Source: Micromonospora sp. WMMD1102 (GTDB lineage Bacteria > Actinomycetota > Actinomycetes > Mycobacteriales > Micromonosporaceae). From it: DNA of 64,000 nucleotides. The position numbers and the translations under genes were made by a program. Numbering within the stretch: position 1 is the stretch's first letter; each line of letters begins with the position of its first letter. The stretch spans positions 1,240,001-1,304,000 of the forward strand of contig NZ_JARUBN010000001.1 in NCBI RefSeq assembly GCF_029626265.1, in the 5' to 3' direction. Shown piece by piece: positions 61,156 through 64,000 of the stretch. The notes below the pieces were generated by a model that saw only the letters and a program-made list of their open reading frames with translations, had not been told where the DNA came from and made no database searches.

Positions 61156-62273
61156 GGAGCGGTGTCCGGTGGGCGGTCGGCAGCGCACTGCTGCCCGCTG
61201 CCCTGGTCGGCGGCCCGGTGGCGGTGACCCTGGCCTGGTGGGACCGGCTTCCGGCAAGCCTGCCCAACTCCGGCGGTGTCGGTGACCGGCCGATGGAGTC
61301 GACGATCGGGGTCGGCGCCCTGGCCGGGCTGCTGCTCGGCGCCGCGCTCACCGTCTGGATGGCCGGGCTGCTGGCGCTGGCGCTGAGTCGCCGGATCTCC
61401 GGCATCGGCGGCTACTGGCTGCGGCTCGGCGCCCAGGTCGCGGTGAACGGCACCGCCGCGGCGGCCGGCACGGTACTGCTGATGATGCTCGGCGCCGCAC
61501 TGGACGCGCCGACCGCCGCCGACGTACGCCTCGGCTGGGGCTACTTCGCCGCGCTGCTGGCGCTGCCGATGGTGGCGGCGGCGGCCGCCGGGCTGCTGGC
61601 GTACCTGCTGGCCGGTGCGCCCCCGACCGCGACCGGCAGCGGATCCGCGACCCGGGTCCGCACCGTGGCCGGCCGGGAGCCGGCGCACCCGGCGGTCGCG
61701 CCCAGCGATTCGAACGTCGCGATGCCGGCCGCCGCGATGCCGGCCGCCGCGATGCCGGCCGCCGCGATGCCGGCCGCCGCGATGCCGGCCGCCGCGATGT
61801 CGGCCGCAGCCGATGAGGAGCGGCTGCTCTGGTGGGAGCAGCGGGAGCTGCGCCCGATGTTCTGGCTGGCCGGTGCGCTCGCGCTGACCGGTGCGCTGAT
61901 GGTCGCCGTGCTGGTGCCGCTGGTCGGGGTCGTCGGCTGGTCCGGGCTGGCCCCGGCGGTGTCCGCCCTGGCCGTGCTGCCCTTCACCCGCTACCGGCTG
62001 GTCATCGACGGTGAGGCGGTCCGGGTGGCGATCGGCCCGCTGCGACGGCGGGTGCCGATCGCCGCGATCGCCGCCGCCGAGCCCGGGCACCTGGCGACGG
62101 AGGACTGGCTGCTCCGGGGGATGTTGCAGGGCGCTTCCGCCCCGGAGTTGCCGCTGCTGCCGGGCCCGGCGCTGGCACTGCGGCTGACCGACGGCAGCCA
62201 CCGGCTGGTCACCTGCCGGGACGTGCCGACCGCGGTGGCGATGGTGAACACCCTGCGGGCCCGGCGCGCCTGA
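61152..62273 (+). CDS. Membrane protein with DUF1648-like N-terminus, regulated by GntR
   Basis: The 373-residue protein has an N-terminal helix and WWDRLPASLPNSGG (resembling the DUF1648 PxxxPxxfxxxG motif). Several helices follow to about residue 155, then a loop with five perfect MPAAA repeats (~191-215), two more helices and a C-terminal PH-like domain. Overlap with the GntR gene indicates an operon, with the GntR protein likely controlling both. The transported or sensed molecule is unknown. Confidence 0.82.
   Translation: MRSGVRWAVGSALLPAALVGGPVAVTLAWWDRLPASLPNSGGVGDRPMESTIGVGALAGLLLGAALTVWMAGLLALALSRRISGIGGYWLRLGAQVAVNGTAAAAGTVLLMMLGAALDAPTAADVRLGWGYFAALLALPMVAAAAAGLLAYLLAGAPPTATGSGSATRVRTVAGREPAHPAVAPSDSNVAMPAAAMPAAAMPAAAMPAAAMPAAAMSAAADEERLLWWEQRELRPMFWLAGALALTGALMVAVLVPLVGVVGWSGLAPAVSALAVLPFTRYRLVIDGEAVRVAIGPLRRRVPIAAIAAAEPGHLATEDWLLRGMLQGASAPELPLLPGPALALRLTDGSHRLVTCRDVPTAVAMVNTLRARRA
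61722..61796. repeat. Five perfect copies of a 15-bp coding unit
   Basis: ATGCCGGCCGCCGCG repeats five times without change, encoding MPAAA five times, followed by one variant (ATGTCGGCCGCA). It is in frame and lies in a loop between membrane segments. Confidence 0.95.
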
Positions 62274-62280
62274 CGGAACG

Positions 62281-62322
62281 GTGCGCGCGGGTCACCCGAC
62301 GACCGGGGCGACCCGCGCGCAC
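62281..62322. terminator. Bidirectional hairpin terminator
   Basis: GTGCGCGCGGGTC (62281-62293) pairs perfectly with GACCCGCGCGCAC (62310-62322) around a 16-base loop, between the convergent ends of the membrane protein gene and ilvD. Confidence 0.88.
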
Positions 62323-62330
62323 CGCGTCGC

Positions 62331-64000
62331 TCACTCCGGAACGCGCCGGTAGGCGCCGTCGCTGGCCGAGGTCGCCATCAAGGCGTACGCGCGCAGCGCC
62401 GCGGAGACCGGCCGCTCCCGGTCGATCGGCGTGTAGGGCCGTTCCCGCTTCTCCTGCGCGATCCGGCGGGCTTGGAGCACCTCGGCCGACACCGCCAGCT
62501 CGATGTTCCGGTTCGGGATGTCGATGACGATCTCGTCGCCGGGCTCGACGAGCGCGATCAGCCCGCCGCCGGCCGCCTCGGGGGAGACGTGCCCGATGGA
62601 GAGCCCGGAGGTGCCGCCGGAGAACCGGCCGTCGGTGATCAGGGCACACTCCCGGCCCAGGCCGCGTCCCTTGAGGAACGAGGTGGGATAGAGCATCTCC
62701 TGCATCCCGGGCCCGCCCTTCGGGCCCTCGTAGCGGATCACCACCACGTCACCGGCGACGACCTGCTTGCCGAGGATGGCGTCGACGGCGGCCTCCTGCG
62801 ACTCGAAGACCTTGGCCGGGCCCCGGAAGGTGAGGCACTCGGCCGGCACCCCGGCGGTCTTCACCACCGCGCCGTCCGGGGCGAGGTTGCCGTGCAGGAT
62901 CGCCAGCCCGCCATCTGCGGTGTACGCGTGCTCCCGGTCCCGGATGCACCCCTCGGCCGCGTCGGTGTCCAGTTTGGACCAGCGGTTGTCGGTGGAGAAC
63001 GGCTCGGTGGTGCGTACCCCGCCCGGGGCGGCGTGGAACAGCTCGATCGCCTCCGGGCTGGCCTTGCCGCCCCGGATGTCCCAGTCGGCCAGCCAGCCGT
63101 CCAGGTCGGTCGAGTGCACCGCGTGCACGTCCCGGCGCAGCAGGCCGGCCCGGTCCAGTTCGCCGAGGATCGCCGGGATGCCGCCGGCCCGGTGCACGTC
63201 CTCCATGTGGTATTTCGGGGAGTTCGGGGCGACCTTGGCCAGGCAGGGCACCCGGCGGGAGATCTCGTCGATGTCGGCGACACCGAAGTCGAGTTCCGCC
63301 TCGCGGGCCGCGGCGAGCAGGTGCAGCACGGTGTTCGTGGAGCCGCCCATCGCCACGTCGAGGGCGACCGCGTTCTCGAACGCGGCCCGGGAGGCGATCG
63401 CGCGGGGCAGCACCGAGGCGTCGTTCCCGGAGTACCAGCGGTTGGCGATCTCCACGACGAGCCGGCCGGCCCGCTCGAAGAGCGCCTTGCGGGCGGCGTG
63501 GGTGGCCAGCACCGAGCCGTTGCCCGGCAGCGCCAGCCCGATCGCCTCGGTGAGGCAGTTCATCGAGTTGGCGGTGAACATGCCGGAGCAGGAGCCGCAG
63601 GTGGGGCAGGCGGAGCGTTCGATCGCGCCGAGCTGGTCGTCGGTGACCGCGTCGTTCGATGAGGCGATCATCGCGTCGATCAGGTCGATCTTGTCGTGCA
63701 CGATCCCCTCGATCGCCACCGTCTTGCCGGCCTCCATCGGGCCGCCGGAGACGAAGACGGTCGGGATGTCCAGCCGGAGCGCGGCGAGCAGCATCCCCGG
63801 AGTGATCTTGTCGCAGTTGGAGATGCAGACCAGGGCGTCGGCGCAGTGCGCGTTGACCATGTATTCGACGGCGTCGGCGATCAGCTCCCGGCTGGGCAGC
63901 GAGTAGAGCATCCCGCCGTGCCCCATCGCGATGCCGTCGTCGACGGCGATGGTGTTGAACTCCCGGCCGACCCCGCCGGCGTCGGCCACCGCGTCCGCGA
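62331..64000 (-). CDS. ilvD: Dihydroxy-acid dehydratase, 5' end beyond window
   Basis: IlvD removes water from dihydroxy-acids in valine, leucine and isoleucine synthesis, using an iron-sulfur cluster. More than 553 residues are present with the N-terminus cut off by the window edge. Cluster-binding Cys lie in [11 protein letters not shown] and [28 protein letters not shown] near the C-terminus is also canonical. The last residues are YRRVPE. It ends just past a terminator shared with the convergent membrane gene. Confidence 0.96.
   Translation of the reverse strand, partial: ADAVADAGGVGREFNTIAVDDGIAMGHGGMLYSLPSRELIADAVEYMVNAHCADALVCISNCDKITPGMLLAALRLDIPTVFVSGGPMEAGKTVAIEGIVHDKIDLIDAMIASSNDAVTDDQLGAIERSACPTCGSCSGMFTANSMNCLTEAIGLALPGNGSVLATHAARKALFERAGRLVVEIANRWYSGNDASVLPRAIASRAAFENAVALDVAMGGSTNTVLHLLAAAREAELDFGVADIDEISRRVPCLAKVAPNSPKYHMEDVHRAGGIPAILGELDRAGLLRRDVHAVHSTDLDGWLADWDIRGGKASPEAIELFHAAPGGVRTTEPFSTDNRWSKLDTDAAEGCIRDREHAYTADGGLAILHGNLAPDGAVVKTAGVPAECLTFRGPAKVFESQEAAVDAILGKQVVAGDVVVIRYEGPKGGPGMQEMLYPTSFLKGRGLGRECALITDGRFSGGTSGLSIGHVSPEAAGGGLIALVEPGDEIVIDIPNRNIELAVSAEVLQARRIAQEKRERPYTPIDRERPVSAALRAYALMATSASDGAYRRVPE

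Overview
The window is very GC-rich DNA with dense, overlapping gene layouts and many GTG starts, as in an actinomycete. The gene order (cobalamin-independent methionine synthase, ligA, GGDEF/EAL, gatC-gatA, then gatB, metallophosphoesterase, GDH/6-bladed sugar dehydrogenase, ilvD), the type VII secretion cargo genes, the XRE/DUF397 pairs and the GGAAGGGCCC hairpins suggest Micromonosporaceae (Micromonospora or a close relative). That placement is inference from recognised families, not from a database search.

Layout. 1-8919 is a housekeeping block: 3' end of a methionine-synthase-type gene, a VOC protein, an ADP-ribosylglycohydrolase, NAD-dependent DNA ligase ligA, a membrane GGDEF/EAL protein, and gatC-gatA. 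8929-20425 lies between gatA and gatB and looks accessory. It holds an AAA ATPase whose partner gene is cut off and fused to a cut XRE regulator, a zinc-ribbon pair, a secreted serine protease, a haloalkane-dehalogenase-like hydrolase, a phosphoesterase, a five-gene type VII secretion cargo operon, and a histidine kinase/LuxR response regulator pair. 20489-35247 returns to core genes: gatB, a membrane phosphoesterase, a sugar dehydrogenase lipoprotein, a 2-hydroxyacid dehydrogenase, a PH-like protein, a PAS-GGDEF-EAL protein, glyA, a LacI regulator and a divergent beta-mannosidase.

35457-50790 is a mosaic accessory region. It has a hemerythrin-like gene, a second type VII cargo operon (EspC-like protein, DUF1023 hydrolase, lipoprotein), a cytosolic Ser/Thr kinase, the N-terminal stub of a SNF2-type helicase, and a clearly less GC-rich two-gene unit: a polymerase-beta-type nucleotidyltransferase plus a DUF262 (ParB/Srx-type) protein. 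Next come a small coiled-coil operon (one gene frameshifted), an XRE/DUF397 pair, a DivIVA-domain protein coupled to a 737-aa DnaJ-zinc-finger-like protein, three uncharacterised genes and the relic of a UvrD-type helicase. A gene fragment at 36492-36593 is homologous to the gene at 42775-43203, so related sequences in the same orientation flank the kinase/nucleotidyltransferase/DUF262 island.

50791-64000 holds a SulP transporter fused to a beta-carbonic anhydrase, a 1058-aa PcfJ-like protein divergent from nudC, a lipoprotein, a mycothiol-type DinB-fold protein, an HTH protein/hydrolase pair behind twin perfect operators, a probably leaderless YtrA-type GntR regulator with its membrane protein, and the 5'-truncated ilvD.

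The best candidate for an undescribed system is the nucleotidyltransferase/DUF262 pair at 40979-42683. It is translationally coupled, compositionally foreign and sits directly on a severed helicase gene. Short GC-rich tandem repeats of 15-32 bp recur in intergenic spaces and at protein N-termini. I saw no tRNA, rRNA or CRISPR array.
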